From Dehalococcoidia bacterium (GTDB lineage: Bacteria; Chloroflexota; Dehalococcoidia; Tepidiformales; Tepidiformaceae), in assembly GCA_022827945.1 (NCBI GenBank), contig JAJEIT010000009.1, positions 1 through 63,127 of the forward strand: a DNA stretch of 63,127 bases. The letters are read 5' to 3'. The notes under the pieces are model-generated. The model did no database searches, was not told where the DNA came from, and saw nothing but the letters and a program-made list of their open reading frames with translations. Position 1 is the stretch's first letter. Every line of letters begins with the position of its first letter. This document shows, piece after piece, positions 34,102 to 41,999 of this stretch. The translations under genes were made by a program, and so were the position numbers.

Positions 34102-34129
34102 TTGCCCGTGCGACTCGTGGGCGTAACAT
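34102..34129 (+). promoter_or_regulatory. Candidate promoter of the ccr cluster
   Basis: TTGCCC (34102-34107) and TAACAT (34124-34129) are separated by 16 bases. Transcription would start near 34136, leaving a short leader with an AGGGG ribosome site before the ATG at 34158. Confidence 0.5.
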
Positions 34130-34157
34130 TTCGGCCACCTTCCCGATCAGGGGCCGC

Positions 34158-35411
34158 ATGACCTCCGGCACAGGCAGCGATCTGTATCCGCTCGGCGAAG
34201 CGCCTCCCTTGGGCGAAGTCCCCAAGCGCATGCACGCCCAGCTCATCCGCGAGTCCCGCTTCGGAGAGCCCCTCCAGGCCTTCGCCCCCGAGGTCGTCGA
34301 CATCCCCCCCGTCGGACCCGACGACGCCCTCGTCTACGTCATGGCCGCTGGCGTCAACTACAACAACGTCTGGGCCGGCCGCGGCGTCCCCATCGACGTC
34401 ATCGCCGCGCGCCAGAAGGCCGGCGAAGTCGAGGACTTCCACATCGGCGGCTCCGATGCCTCCGGCATCGTCTACGCCGTCGGCGAGAACGTCACGAACG
34501 TCAAGGTGGGCGACGAGGTCATCGTTCACTGCGGCATCTGGAACATTCACGCCCCCTGGGTGACCGCCGGCAACGACCCCATGTACGACCCCTCGTACCG
34601 CATCTGGGGGTACGAGACGAACTGGGGCTCCTTCTCGCAGTTCACGCGCGTGCAGGCCCACCAGTGCCTGCCCAAGGCGCCCCACCTCACCTGGGAGGAG
34701 GCGGCCGCCCCCACCCTCGTGGGCGCAACCGCCTATCGCATGCTCTTCTCCTGGCCCCCGCACGACGTGCGCGAAGACGACGTCGTCCTCATCTGGGGCG
34801 GCGCCGGGGGACTCGGCACGATGGCCATCCAGCTCGCCGCCCTCCAGGGCGCGAAGCCCATCGCCGTCGTCTCCAGCGAGGAGAAGGGCGAGTTCTGCAA
34901 GCAGCTCGGCGCCGTCGGCTACATCAACCGCAAGAACTTCGACCACTGGGGCCGCCTCCCGAACTGGGAGGACGCCGCCGGGATGGGCGAGTTCCAGAAG
35001 GGCGCCCGCGCCTTCGGCAAGGCCATCTGGGACGTGCTCGGTGAGCGCCGCAGCCCACGCATCGTCTTCGAGCACCCCGGGGAGGACACCCTCCCGACCT
35101 CCATGTTCGTCTGCGACACCGGCGGCATGGTCGTCATCTGCGCCGGCACCACCGGCTACAACGCCGATGTCGACCTGCGCTACCTCTGGATGCGCCAGAA
35201 GCGCTTCCAGGGCTCCCATTTCGCCAACGACGAGCAGGCGGGGGCCTTCAACGACCTCGTCATCCAGGGCAAGATCGACCCCTGCCTCTCCCGCGTCTTC
35301 CGCTTCGAGGAGACGGGCGCCTGCCACCAGCTCATGTTCGAAAACCGCCACCCCGACGGCAACATGGCCATCCTCGTCGGCGCCACCGAAGAGGGACAGG
35401 GGCGGAGCTAG
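34158..35411 (+). CDS. ccr: Crotonyl-CoA carboxylase/reductase
   Basis: This 417-residue medium-chain dehydrogenase reductively carboxylates crotonyl-CoA to ethylmalonyl-CoA with NADPH and CO2. It matches Ccr closely: [12 protein letters not shown] near residue 65 (the CO2-site asparagine region), [13 protein letters not shown], and the NADPH loop W-G-G-A-G-G-L-G-T. Further on is G-S-H-F-A-N, whose histidine also contacts CO2 in known Ccr structures. It heads a three-gene rightward cluster with an acyl-CoA dehydrogenase and a MaoC hydratase, which points to the ethylmalonyl-CoA pathway or a variant. Confidence 0.93.
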   Translation: MTSGTGSDLYPLGEAPPLGEVPKRMHAQLIRESRFGEPLQAFAPEVVDIPPVGPDDALVYVMAAGVNYNNVWAGRGVPIDVIAARQKAGEVEDFHIGGSDASGIVYAVGENVTNVKVGDEVIVHCGIWNIHAPWVTAGNDPMYDPSYRIWGYETNWGSFSQFTRVQAHQCLPKAPHLTWEEAAAPTLVGATAYRMLFSWPPHDVREDDVVLIWGGAGGLGTMAIQLAALQGAKPIAVVSSEEKGEFCKQLGAVGYINRKNFDHWGRLPNWEDAAGMGEFQKGARAFGKAIWDVLGERRSPRIVFEHPGEDTLPTSMFVCDTGGMVVICAGTTGYNADVDLRYLWMRQKRFQGSHFANDEQAGAFNDLVIQGKIDPCLSRVFRFEETGACHQLMFENRHPDGNMAILVGATEEGQGRS

Positions 35412-35461
35412 GGCCGCCACCGCGCGGCCGCGTCATCCAACACCAGGAAGGGGCCTGCCCG

Positions 35462-36637
35462 ATGGCGCGTGACTTCGCCGCCGACATCCTCGATCCCATC
35501 GCCCGGGAGATCGTCTCCAACGTCGGCGTCTGGGTGGACCGCGAGGTCAAGCCCGTCGCCAGCGAGTACGAGCACGCCGACGAGTACCCCGAGCCCCTCG
35601 TCAACGGCATGGCCGAGATGGGCCTCTTCGCCATCAAGGTTCCCGAGGAGTACGGCGGCCTCGACCTCAGCTTCGAGTGCTACGCCGGCGTCTGCGTCGA
35701 AGTCGCTCGCGGCTGGATGAGCCTTGCGGGCGTGCTCAACACCCACGTCCTCGTCGGCTACGCCATCTCCACCTACGGCACAGAGGAGCAGAAGCAGAGC
35801 TTCCTCCCTCGCATGATCGAGCCCGAGATCCGCGCTGCCCTCAGCATCACCGAGCCCGACGCTGGCTCCGATGCCCAGGCGATCAAGACCCAGGCCACCC
35901 GCGACGGCGACGACTACGTCATCAACGGCCAGAAGATGTGGGTCACCAACGGCCAGCGCGCCGGCGTCTACCTCGTCCTCACCAAGACCGACGTCGAGGC
36001 CCAGCCCGCCCACCGCGGCATCAGCGCCTTCCTCGTCGAGCCCGGCATGGAAGGCTTCTTCGTCGGCCGCAAGCTCGAGAAGCTCGGCTACAAGGGCGTC
36101 GAGACCACCGAGCTCGCCTTCGACAACGCCCGCGTCCCCGCCGGCAACCTCCTGAGCGGCGACGAAGGCCGCGGCTTCCAGCACGTCATGAGCGCCCTCG
36201 AGGTCGGCCGCATCAACGTCGCCGCCCGCGGCGTGGGCGTCGCCCAGGCTGCCTTTGACGACGCCATCGCCTACGCCCAGCAGCGCCACGCTTTCGGCAA
36301 GCCCATCGCCCAGCACAAGGCCCAGCAGATCCGACTCGCCGAGATGGCGACCAAGATCCGCGCCGCCCGCCTCCTCACCTTCGACGCCGCCCGCCGCAAG
36401 GACAGCGGCGCCCGCTCCGACCTCGACGCCGGCATGGCCAAGCTGTTCGCCACCGAGGTCTGCCAGGAGGTCGTGCTCGAGGCGCTCCGCCTCCACGGCG
36501 GCGTCGGCTACAGCAAGGAGCTGCCCCTCGAACGCTACTACCGCGACGCCCCCGTCATGGTCATCGCCGAGGGCACCAGCGACATCCAGAAGATCGTCAT
36601 CGCCCGCAACCTCCTCCGCGACTACGCCATCGACTAG
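35462..36637 (+). CDS. Acyl-CoA dehydrogenase in the ccr cluster
   Basis: This 391-residue FAD enzyme should oxidise an acyl-CoA to the 2-enoyl-CoA. The substrate/FAD block I-T-E-P-D-A-G-S-D-A is present, and the C terminus has A-E-G-T-S-D-I-Q-K with the probable catalytic base Glu. It begins 50 bases after ccr with an AGGAAGGGG site. By context it could be the methylsuccinyl-CoA dehydrogenase step, but known Mcd enzymes are about 550 residues, so the assignment to that step is only an inference. Short-chain acyl-CoA or glutaryl-type use is equally possible. Confidence 0.9.
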   Translation: MARDFAADILDPIAREIVSNVGVWVDREVKPVASEYEHADEYPEPLVNGMAEMGLFAIKVPEEYGGLDLSFECYAGVCVEVARGWMSLAGVLNTHVLVGYAISTYGTEEQKQSFLPRMIEPEIRAALSITEPDAGSDAQAIKTQATRDGDDYVINGQKMWVTNGQRAGVYLVLTKTDVEAQPAHRGISAFLVEPGMEGFFVGRKLEKLGYKGVETTELAFDNARVPAGNLLSGDEGRGFQHVMSALEVGRINVAARGVGVAQAAFDDAIAYAQQRHAFGKPIAQHKAQQIRLAEMATKIRAARLLTFDAARRKDSGARSDLDAGMAKLFATEVCQEVVLEALRLHGGVGYSKELPLERYYRDAPVMVIAEGTSDIQKIVIARNLLRDYAID

Positions 36638-36688
36638 CCCTCGCGGAACGGGCGGCGGGGACCAATGCCAACAGCCAGGAGCCAGACC

Positions 36689-37171
36689 ATGACTGTCCAC
36701 GACGGGCGCGAAGCCTTCGGCCACTACTACGAGGAGTTCCAGGTCGGCGACGTCTTCAAGCACTGGCCCGGGCGCACCATCACCGAGTACGACGACATCC
36801 TCCACTGCATGCAGACGATGAACCACCACCCCCTCCACATCGACGCTCGCTACGCCGAAGAGGAGACCCAGTTCGGGAAGAACGTGGTCGTGGGCACCCT
36901 CGTCTACTCCATCGTCTTCGGCATGACCGTCACCGAGGTCTCGGGCAAGGCCATCGCCAACCTCGAGATCGAGTCCCTCAAGCACACCGCCCCCACCTTC
37001 CATGGCGACACCGTCTACGCCGAGACCACCGTCACCGACAAGGTCGAGTCCCGCTCCCGCAACGACCGCGGCATCGTCACCGTCGACACACGCGGCTACA
37101 ACCAGCGAGGCGAAACCGTCCTCACCTTCACCCGCAAGGTCATGGTCCCGAAGCGCGACGCCGGCGAGTAG
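36689..37171 (+). CDS. MaoC-family (R)-specific hydratase in the ccr cluster
   Basis: This 160-residue single hot-dog domain protein adds or removes water at an enoyl-CoA. The catalytic region reads T-M-N-H-H-P-L-H-I-D, matching the hydratase-2 dyad region, and the block F-G-K-N-V-V-V-G-T-L-V follows. The start at 36689 is preferred because AGGAG lies 7 bases upstream; an in-frame ATG at 36665 is an alternative. In the ethylmalonyl-CoA pathway this step is mesaconyl-CoA hydratase, normally a double-domain protein of about 340 residues. Supplying (R)-3-hydroxyacyl-CoA for PHA is an alternative role. Confidence 0.85.
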   Translation: MTVHDGREAFGHYYEEFQVGDVFKHWPGRTITEYDDILHCMQTMNHHPLHIDARYAEEETQFGKNVVVGTLVYSIVFGMTVTEVSGKAIANLEIESLKHTAPTFHGDTVYAETTVTDKVESRSRNDRGIVTVDTRGYNQRGETVLTFTRKVMVPKRDAGE

Positions 37172-37174
37172 CCG

Positions 37175-39397
37175 CTAGGCCCGCTCCAGCGGCGCCAGGC
37201 TCTGCAGGAGCCGCTTGACCCCCGCCGCCTCGTCGTCGAACGCCACCACCACCTCCACGTCCCCGCGACGCTCCTGGCAGCTCACCACGATCCCCTCCCC
37301 GAAATGCGCGTGACGCACACGCTCGCCCGCCTGCCACTGCGGCTCAGCGCCGCTCCCCCCTGCCGCCTCTGAAGGCGCCGAAGCCGGACGGGACGGCGCC
37401 GCCACGACGGGGGCGACCCGCTCCCGCACCTGGCGCCGTTCGCCGCTTCGGTAAGGCTGAAGCAGGTGCTCCGGTATCTCCCCGAGGAAGCGTGAGGGCG
37501 GGTTCGTGAGCGGCCGCCCGCCCAGGTAGCGCCGGTAGGCGCGGGTCAGGTACACCGCGCTCTCCGCCCGCGTGATGCCCACGTAGGCCAGCCGCCGCTC
37601 CTCCTCCAGCTGCCGGGGATCGTCGAACGAGCGGATGTGCGGCAGCACCCCCTCCTCCATCCCCACCAGGAACACGATCGGGAACTCCAGCCCCTTCGCC
37701 GCGTGCAGCGTGATCAGCGTGATCGCCTCGACCGCCCCCTCCAGCTCATCCACGTCCGCCACCAGCGCCACGTCCTGCAGGAAGCTCGCGAGGTCGGCTG
37801 CCTCCCCGCCCGTCGTGTCCTCGTACTGCGCCATCACCGTCCGCAGCTGCAGCACGTTCTCAAGCCGCTCCTCGCCACCCTCGTCGCGGTCCCGCAGGTA
37901 CTCCACGTACCCGCTCTCCTCGAGCACATAGTCGAACAGCTCCGCCAGGGGGCGATCGCGCTGGCCCCGCATCGCCTCGATGGCGTGAACGAAGCGCCGG
38001 ATAGCGGTTGCCGCCCGCGCGGCGATTCCGGGAACCGGCTCCCCCCTCGCGACCGCCTCACAGGCGTCCCACACGGCCAGCCCCGTCGATCCCGCGTACT
38101 CCGAGAGACGCGCAAGCGTGGTGTCGCCGATCCCCCTTGCCGGCACGTTGATGATGCGCAGCAGGCTCGCCTCGTCGAGCCGGTTGTGGACCAGCCGCAG
38201 GTAGGCGACCAGGTCCTTGATCTCGCGCCGCTGGTAGAACCGCACGCCCCCGATCAGTCGGTAGGGGATGCGGTGCCGGACGAGCGCGTCCTCGATGGGC
38301 CGCGACTGTGCGTTCGTGCGGTACAGCACCGCGATCGACCCCAGCGGCTGGTCCGTCATCGACAGCCGCTCCACCTCCCGCGCGACGAACTCGCCCTCCT
38401 CCTCGTCGTTGTAAGCCTCGTACTGGGTGAGCGCCTGGCCGTCCTTGCGCTCCGTCCAGAGGGCGCGCTCGATGTGGCTGCGGTTGTTCTCGATGACCGC
38501 GTTCGCCGCATCCAGGATGGGCTGTGTCGAGCGGTAGTTCTGCTCCAGCAGGTAGGTGCTCGCCTCGGGAAAGTCGCGCAGGAAGTACTGCGTGTTGCGC
38601 GCGTCCGCCGCCCGCCACGAATAGATGCTCTGGTCGGGGTCCCCAACCACACAGATGTTCCCGTGTTCTGAGGCCAGCTGCCGCGCGAGCGCGTACTGAG
38701 CCGGATTCGTGTCCTGGAACTCGTCTACGAGCACGTGCAGGTACTGACCCGCCCGCCGCTCCCGCGCCTCCTCCGACTCCCGGAACAGCCGCACCGTCTC
38801 CGTCAGCAGATCGTCGAAGTCGAGCGCCGAGGCCTCTCGCAGGCCCTTCTGGTAGCCCTCATACGCCCGCGCCACGATCTCCTGGAAGTAGCTCTCCGTC
38901 TGCCCCCTGAAGTGGTCCGCGGCCCGCATCTCGCTCTTCGCGCTGGAGATGGCCGACAGCACCGACCGCGGCGTGAACTGCCGCGAGTCGACGTGCAGCG
39001 ACGCCAGCACCCGCTTCATCAGCGCCGTCTGGTCCGCGTCGTCGTAGATCACGTAGTCGGGCGAGAGCCCGATGGCGTCTCCGTGGATGCGCAGCCAGCG
39101 CGCGCACATCGAGTGGAACGTGCCCAGGTGCAGCTTGGCCGCGTCCTCGCCGAGGAGGCCCTGCGCCCGCGCCCGCATCTCCCGCGCCGCCTTGTTCGTG
39201 AACGTCACCGCGAGGATGCGCCAGGGCGCGATCCGCTGCTCCCCCACCAGCCACGCGATCCGGTTCGTGATGACGCGTGTCTTGCCGCTGCCCGGCCCCG
39301 CCAGGATGAGCTGGGCGCCCTCGCCGTGCTCCACGGCCGCGCGCTGCGCCGGGTTCAGACCCTCGACGGCAGGCGACGGCTGCTGGGTAGCGGGCAC
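37175..39397 (-). CDS. pcrA: UvrD/PcrA-type ATP-dependent DNA helicase
   Basis: This 740-residue superfamily 1 helicase unwinds DNA 3'-5' in repair and replication restart. Motif I is G-P-G-S-G-K-T, motif II V-D-E-F-Q-D-T-N, and motif IV-VI regions are present (Y-R-T-N-A-Q-S-R, H-A-A-K-G-L-E-F and V-G-I-T-R-A). The last 50 residues form the Tudor-like PcrA domain (R-H-A-H-F-G-E-G-I-V) that contacts RNA polymerase or UvrB in homologues, which favours PcrA over Rep. The start is GTG with a -10-like TACGAT only 6 bases before it. Confidence 0.94.
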   Translation of the reverse strand: MPATQQPSPAVEGLNPAQRAAVEHGEGAQLILAGPGSGKTRVITNRIAWLVGEQRIAPWRILAVTFTNKAAREMRARAQGLLGEDAAKLHLGTFHSMCARWLRIHGDAIGLSPDYVIYDDADQTALMKRVLASLHVDSRQFTPRSVLSAISSAKSEMRAADHFRGQTESYFQEIVARAYEGYQKGLREASALDFDDLLTETVRLFRESEEARERRAGQYLHVLVDEFQDTNPAQYALARQLASEHGNICVVGDPDQSIYSWRAADARNTQYFLRDFPEASTYLLEQNYRSTQPILDAANAVIENNRSHIERALWTERKDGQALTQYEAYNDEEEGEFVAREVERLSMTDQPLGSIAVLYRTNAQSRPIEDALVRHRIPYRLIGGVRFYQRREIKDLVAYLRLVHNRLDEASLLRIINVPARGIGDTTLARLSEYAGSTGLAVWDACEAVARGEPVPGIAARAATAIRRFVHAIEAMRGQRDRPLAELFDYVLEESGYVEYLRDRDEGGEERLENVLQLRTVMAQYEDTTGGEAADLASFLQDVALVADVDELEGAVEAITLITLHAAKGLEFPIVFLVGMEEGVLPHIRSFDDPRQLEEERRLAYVGITRAESAVYLTRAYRRYLGGRPLTNPPSRFLGEIPEHLLQPYRSGERRQVRERVAPVVAAPSRPASAPSEAAGGSGAEPQWQAGERVRHAHFGEGIVVSCQERRGDVEVVVAFDDEAAGVKRLLQSLAPLERA

Positions 39398-39403
39398 CCG
39401 CCT

Positions 39404-39409
39404 ATCGTA
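39404..39409 (-). promoter_or_regulatory. -10 box of a probable leaderless promoter (helicase)
   Basis: On the minus strand TACGAT is followed by AGGCGG (6 bases) and then the GTG start of the helicase. Transcription would begin at or next to the start codon. Confidence 0.5.
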
Positions 39410-39559
39410 TCGGCTCCGGGGCTCCCGCGCCCCCAGTGTGATCAGGCAACTGAACAGTTTTCATCGCGCGCTTACGGGGCGATGCTGTACCCTCAGAACG
39501 TGGCGGCTCGGTGAGCGCGCGACGCGTCGAGTGCCCGGCCCGAAGGTAAGGAAGGCTCG

Positions 39560-40111
39560 ATGTTCGATTGGCCCGGCGGCTCCTGGCAGGACACCGTTCG
39601 CCTCGTCCTCACGGTGCTCTCGATCTACGGCGCCATCATCTGGGTCGCCCTCATCTTCTGGGTCTTCCGCGACATCCGCCAGCGCACCCGCGACCCCATC
39701 ATGCAGCTCATCGCCGTACTGCTCGTCCTCGCCGGCTTCCTCCCCGGCCACTGGATCTACCTCATCCTCCGCCCCCGCCAGACCCTGACCGAGCTGTACG
39801 AGCGCTCCCTCGAGGAGGAGGCTATCCTCCAGGACCTCGACGACCAGAAGGCCTGCCCCGCCTGCCGCCGCCGCGTCCGCGACGACTACCTCGTCTGCCC
39901 CTCCTGTCTGACCGAGCTCAAGGAACCCTGCGCCGGCTGCGGCAAGCCCCTCGACTACGGCTGGCTCGCCTGCCCCTACTGCGCCCGCGAGAAGGCCCCC
40001 GCCATCGCCCCCGGCCCCGCCGCCAACCACATCGAGGGCGCCCAGGACCGCGCCTCACTCGGCGGCCTCGTCCGCCGCTCCACCTCCCTCGTCCGCCGCC
40101 GCGGAAGCTAG
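39560..40111 (+). CDS. Membrane protein with double zinc ribbon
   Basis: This 183-residue protein has two membrane helices (about residues 14-36 and 48-70) followed by a cytoplasmic region with four C-x-x-C pairs (C-P-A-C, C-P-S-C, C-A-G-C, C-P-Y-C at about 98-140), forming two zinc ribbons. The tail is basic. Similar layouts are common in hypothetical proteins of Chloroflexota and related phyla; the function is unknown. It ends 16 bases before the DNA glycosylase gene and may be co-transcribed. Confidence 0.75.
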   Translation: MFDWPGGSWQDTVRLVLTVLSIYGAIIWVALIFWVFRDIRQRTRDPIMQLIAVLLVLAGFLPGHWIYLILRPRQTLTELYERSLEEEAILQDLDDQKACPACRRRVRDDYLVCPSCLTELKEPCAGCGKPLDYGWLACPYCAREKAPAIAPGPAANHIEGAQDRASLGGLVRRSTSLVRRRGS

Positions 40112-40127
40112 CACCGACCTAACGCTC

Positions 40128-41012
40128 GTGGCGATCAAGACAGACCGCCTGGAAGTCGACCAGTGGTTCGATCTGGAGTTAGTCCTCGACGGTACGCAGG
40201 ACTTCCGCTGGCGTGCGTGGAAAGACGGCTGGCTTTCCGGTGTGCTCTCGGGACACGTCGTTCACGTGCGTCAGGCCGGCGTCGGTGCATCTCTGGAATA
40301 CCGTGCCAACGTGGACCTGGAGAGCGTTCTGCGCTCCTATTTCCGCCTAGATGACGACATCGCCGAAGTCCACGACGCTCTTTCAGACATCGACGACACG
40401 ATGCGGAAGCTGGTGAGTCGCTTTCCCTACCTGCGCGTCCTGCGACAGCCGGACCCCTGGCAGGCGACAGTCTCCTATATCTGCTCGGCCACCAACCGTA
40501 TAGAACGCATCACCAAGAGCGTTGAGAACATCGCCTGCGAACTCGGAGAGCGGAGAGTGCTTAGCGGAGATGTGCGTCACACATTCCCTACGCGAGAGAA
40601 AGTGCTCGAAGCCGGTGAGGAGAACCTTGGGGAACTCACGGTGGGACTGAAGTCTTTCCCCAAGAGGGTTCTCGCCACCGCAGAACGCATACGAGCCGGT
40701 AGCCTGGACCTGGAGCACCTCGCACAGCCGGAGGTCTGCTACGCGGAAGCTAGGCTGCAGCTGATGGCATCGCCGGGAGTCGCAGCCAAGGTGGCTGACT
40801 GCATTGCCCTCTTCGCGCTCGACAAGCCGGATGCATTCCCCGTGGACACTTATGTTCGTAGGGAGCTGGAGCGCTGCTACCCCGACGCGCCCCTAGGGCC
40901 GACTGAGGGAGAGGCTCTCGCCATTTGGGCAAGAGGAACATTCGGGGCGCGTGCGGGCTACGCCAGCCAGCTGCTGTTCCTGAGTGGTTACTTCGCGTCG
41001 AAGAATCCCTAG
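40128..41012 (+). CDS. OGG1-like 8-oxoguanine DNA glycosylase/AP lyase
   Basis: This 294-residue protein resembles eukaryotic-type OGG1, which removes oxidised guanine. The N domain has D-G-T-Q-D-F-R-W (OGG1: Q-x-F-R-W). The HhH-GPD core reads S-Y-I-C-S-A-T-N-R-I, then S-P-G-V-A-A-K-V-A-D-C with the catalytic lysine, and F-P-V-D-T-Y-V with the catalytic aspartate. The start is GTG. Base composition and codon use are less GC-rich than those of the neighbours, hinting at horizontal acquisition. Its stop shares CTAG with the convergent gene. Confidence 0.87.
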   Translation: MAIKTDRLEVDQWFDLELVLDGTQDFRWRAWKDGWLSGVLSGHVVHVRQAGVGASLEYRANVDLESVLRSYFRLDDDIAEVHDALSDIDDTMRKLVSRFPYLRVLRQPDPWQATVSYICSATNRIERITKSVENIACELGERRVLSGDVRHTFPTREKVLEAGEENLGELTVGLKSFPKRVLATAERIRAGSLDLEHLAQPEVCYAEARLQLMASPGVAAKVADCIALFALDKPDAFPVDTYVRRELERCYPDAPLGPTEGEALAIWARGTFGARAGYASQLLFLSGYFASKNP

Positions 41013-41893
41013 CCCAGCGCCGCCGCCACCCGCTCCGACAGCCCCGTCCCCCCCAGCAGCTCCGCCATCCGCTCCAGCTTGCGCTCCCCGTGGAAGCGCG
41101 TGCGGTCGAAGATGCCTTCCAGCGCGATGACCGTGTTCTCCGTGTCCGTGCGCGACAGCATGACGGGAACGCCCCGCGCGGCAGCCGCATCGAACAGGTA
41201 CTCGCTGGGGCGACGCCCGCCCGTCAGGATCAGGCACGCGGGCTCCGTCGCCAGCGCCGCCAGGTGCTGGTCCGTCTTGTCGAACCGCACCACCACCGCC
41301 TTCGACTCGAAGCGCTCCAGGTACGGCTGGCCCGAATCGGACCCGATGGGCGCGATCACCAGGTGGTCGCAGGTCGGGTCGAACCCGTCGCCCTCGACCA
41401 GCGTCTCCGCGCGCAGGGTCGCCTGCGCCTCCGACACGCTGAAGCCCGCGAGCGTGCGGTCCTCCGCCACCGCGATCAGGGGCGCGCCCCCGCATTCTTC
41501 GGGAGCCTCCGCCAGCACCGAGGAGGCCACGTCGAGCGCCACGACAGCGGTCGGCGCGACCTCGGCCACGCGCGCTTCGTCGGGTAGCCCGCGCGTCACG
41601 AGAATCGTGGCGTCCGACCGCTCCAGCGGCTCGTCGAGCTCCGCCACCACGATCTCGTCGCCGCTCGGCGGCGGGATCTGGCTCGCCCCGACCGGCGTCG
41701 AGGCGCTGCCGGGCGCGAACTCGAGCGTCGAGAACCAGCGCGCGTCGTCCGCGGCATTGCTGCCGTCAGCGGACCCTTCCCCTCGCACCAGCCAGACGCG
41801 CCGCCCGGTGTAGGCGAGGTCGCGCGCAATCGTAGCGGCGACGCCGGTCTTGCCGGCGCCCGGTGTGTCGGAGATCACGCTGAGCAGGGGCAT
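41009..41893 (-). CDS. P-loop (BioD-like) and DRTGG-domain protein
   Basis: This 294-residue protein begins with a nucleotide-binding domain: V-I-S-D-T-P-G-A-G-K-T-G is a P-loop like that of dethiobiotin synthetase. The C-terminal half resembles the DRTGG domain found in phosphotransacetylase N-terminal regions (D-H-L-V-I-A-P-I-G-S-D, then A-C-L-I-L-T-G-G-R-R-P). The start is placed at the methionine just before the first strand. It is divergent from the TPP enzyme at 42000, with 106 bases between them. A regulatory or metabolite-sensing role is likely but unproven. Confidence 0.72.
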   Translation of the reverse strand: MPLLSVISDTPGAGKTGVAATIARDLAYTGRRVWLVRGEGSADGSNAADDARWFSTLEFAPGSASTPVGASQIPPPSGDEIVVAELDEPLERSDATILVTRGLPDEARVAEVAPTAVVALDVASSVLAEAPEECGGAPLIAVAEDRTLAGFSVSEAQATLRAETLVEGDGFDPTCDHLVIAPIGSDSGQPYLERFESKAVVVRFDKTDQHLAALATEPACLILTGGRRPSEYLFDAAAARGVPVMLSRTDTENTVIALEGIFDRTRFHGERKLERMAELLGGTGLSERVAAALG

Positions 41894-41999
41894 CGCGCCG
41901 AATTGTGCGCGCCACCCCGCGCTTGCGGCAAGCGCCACCCCCCGACCGGTAGACTGGCGCCGCCGCGAACGAACCGTCGCGGCGCGCAAGGGGGATGCC

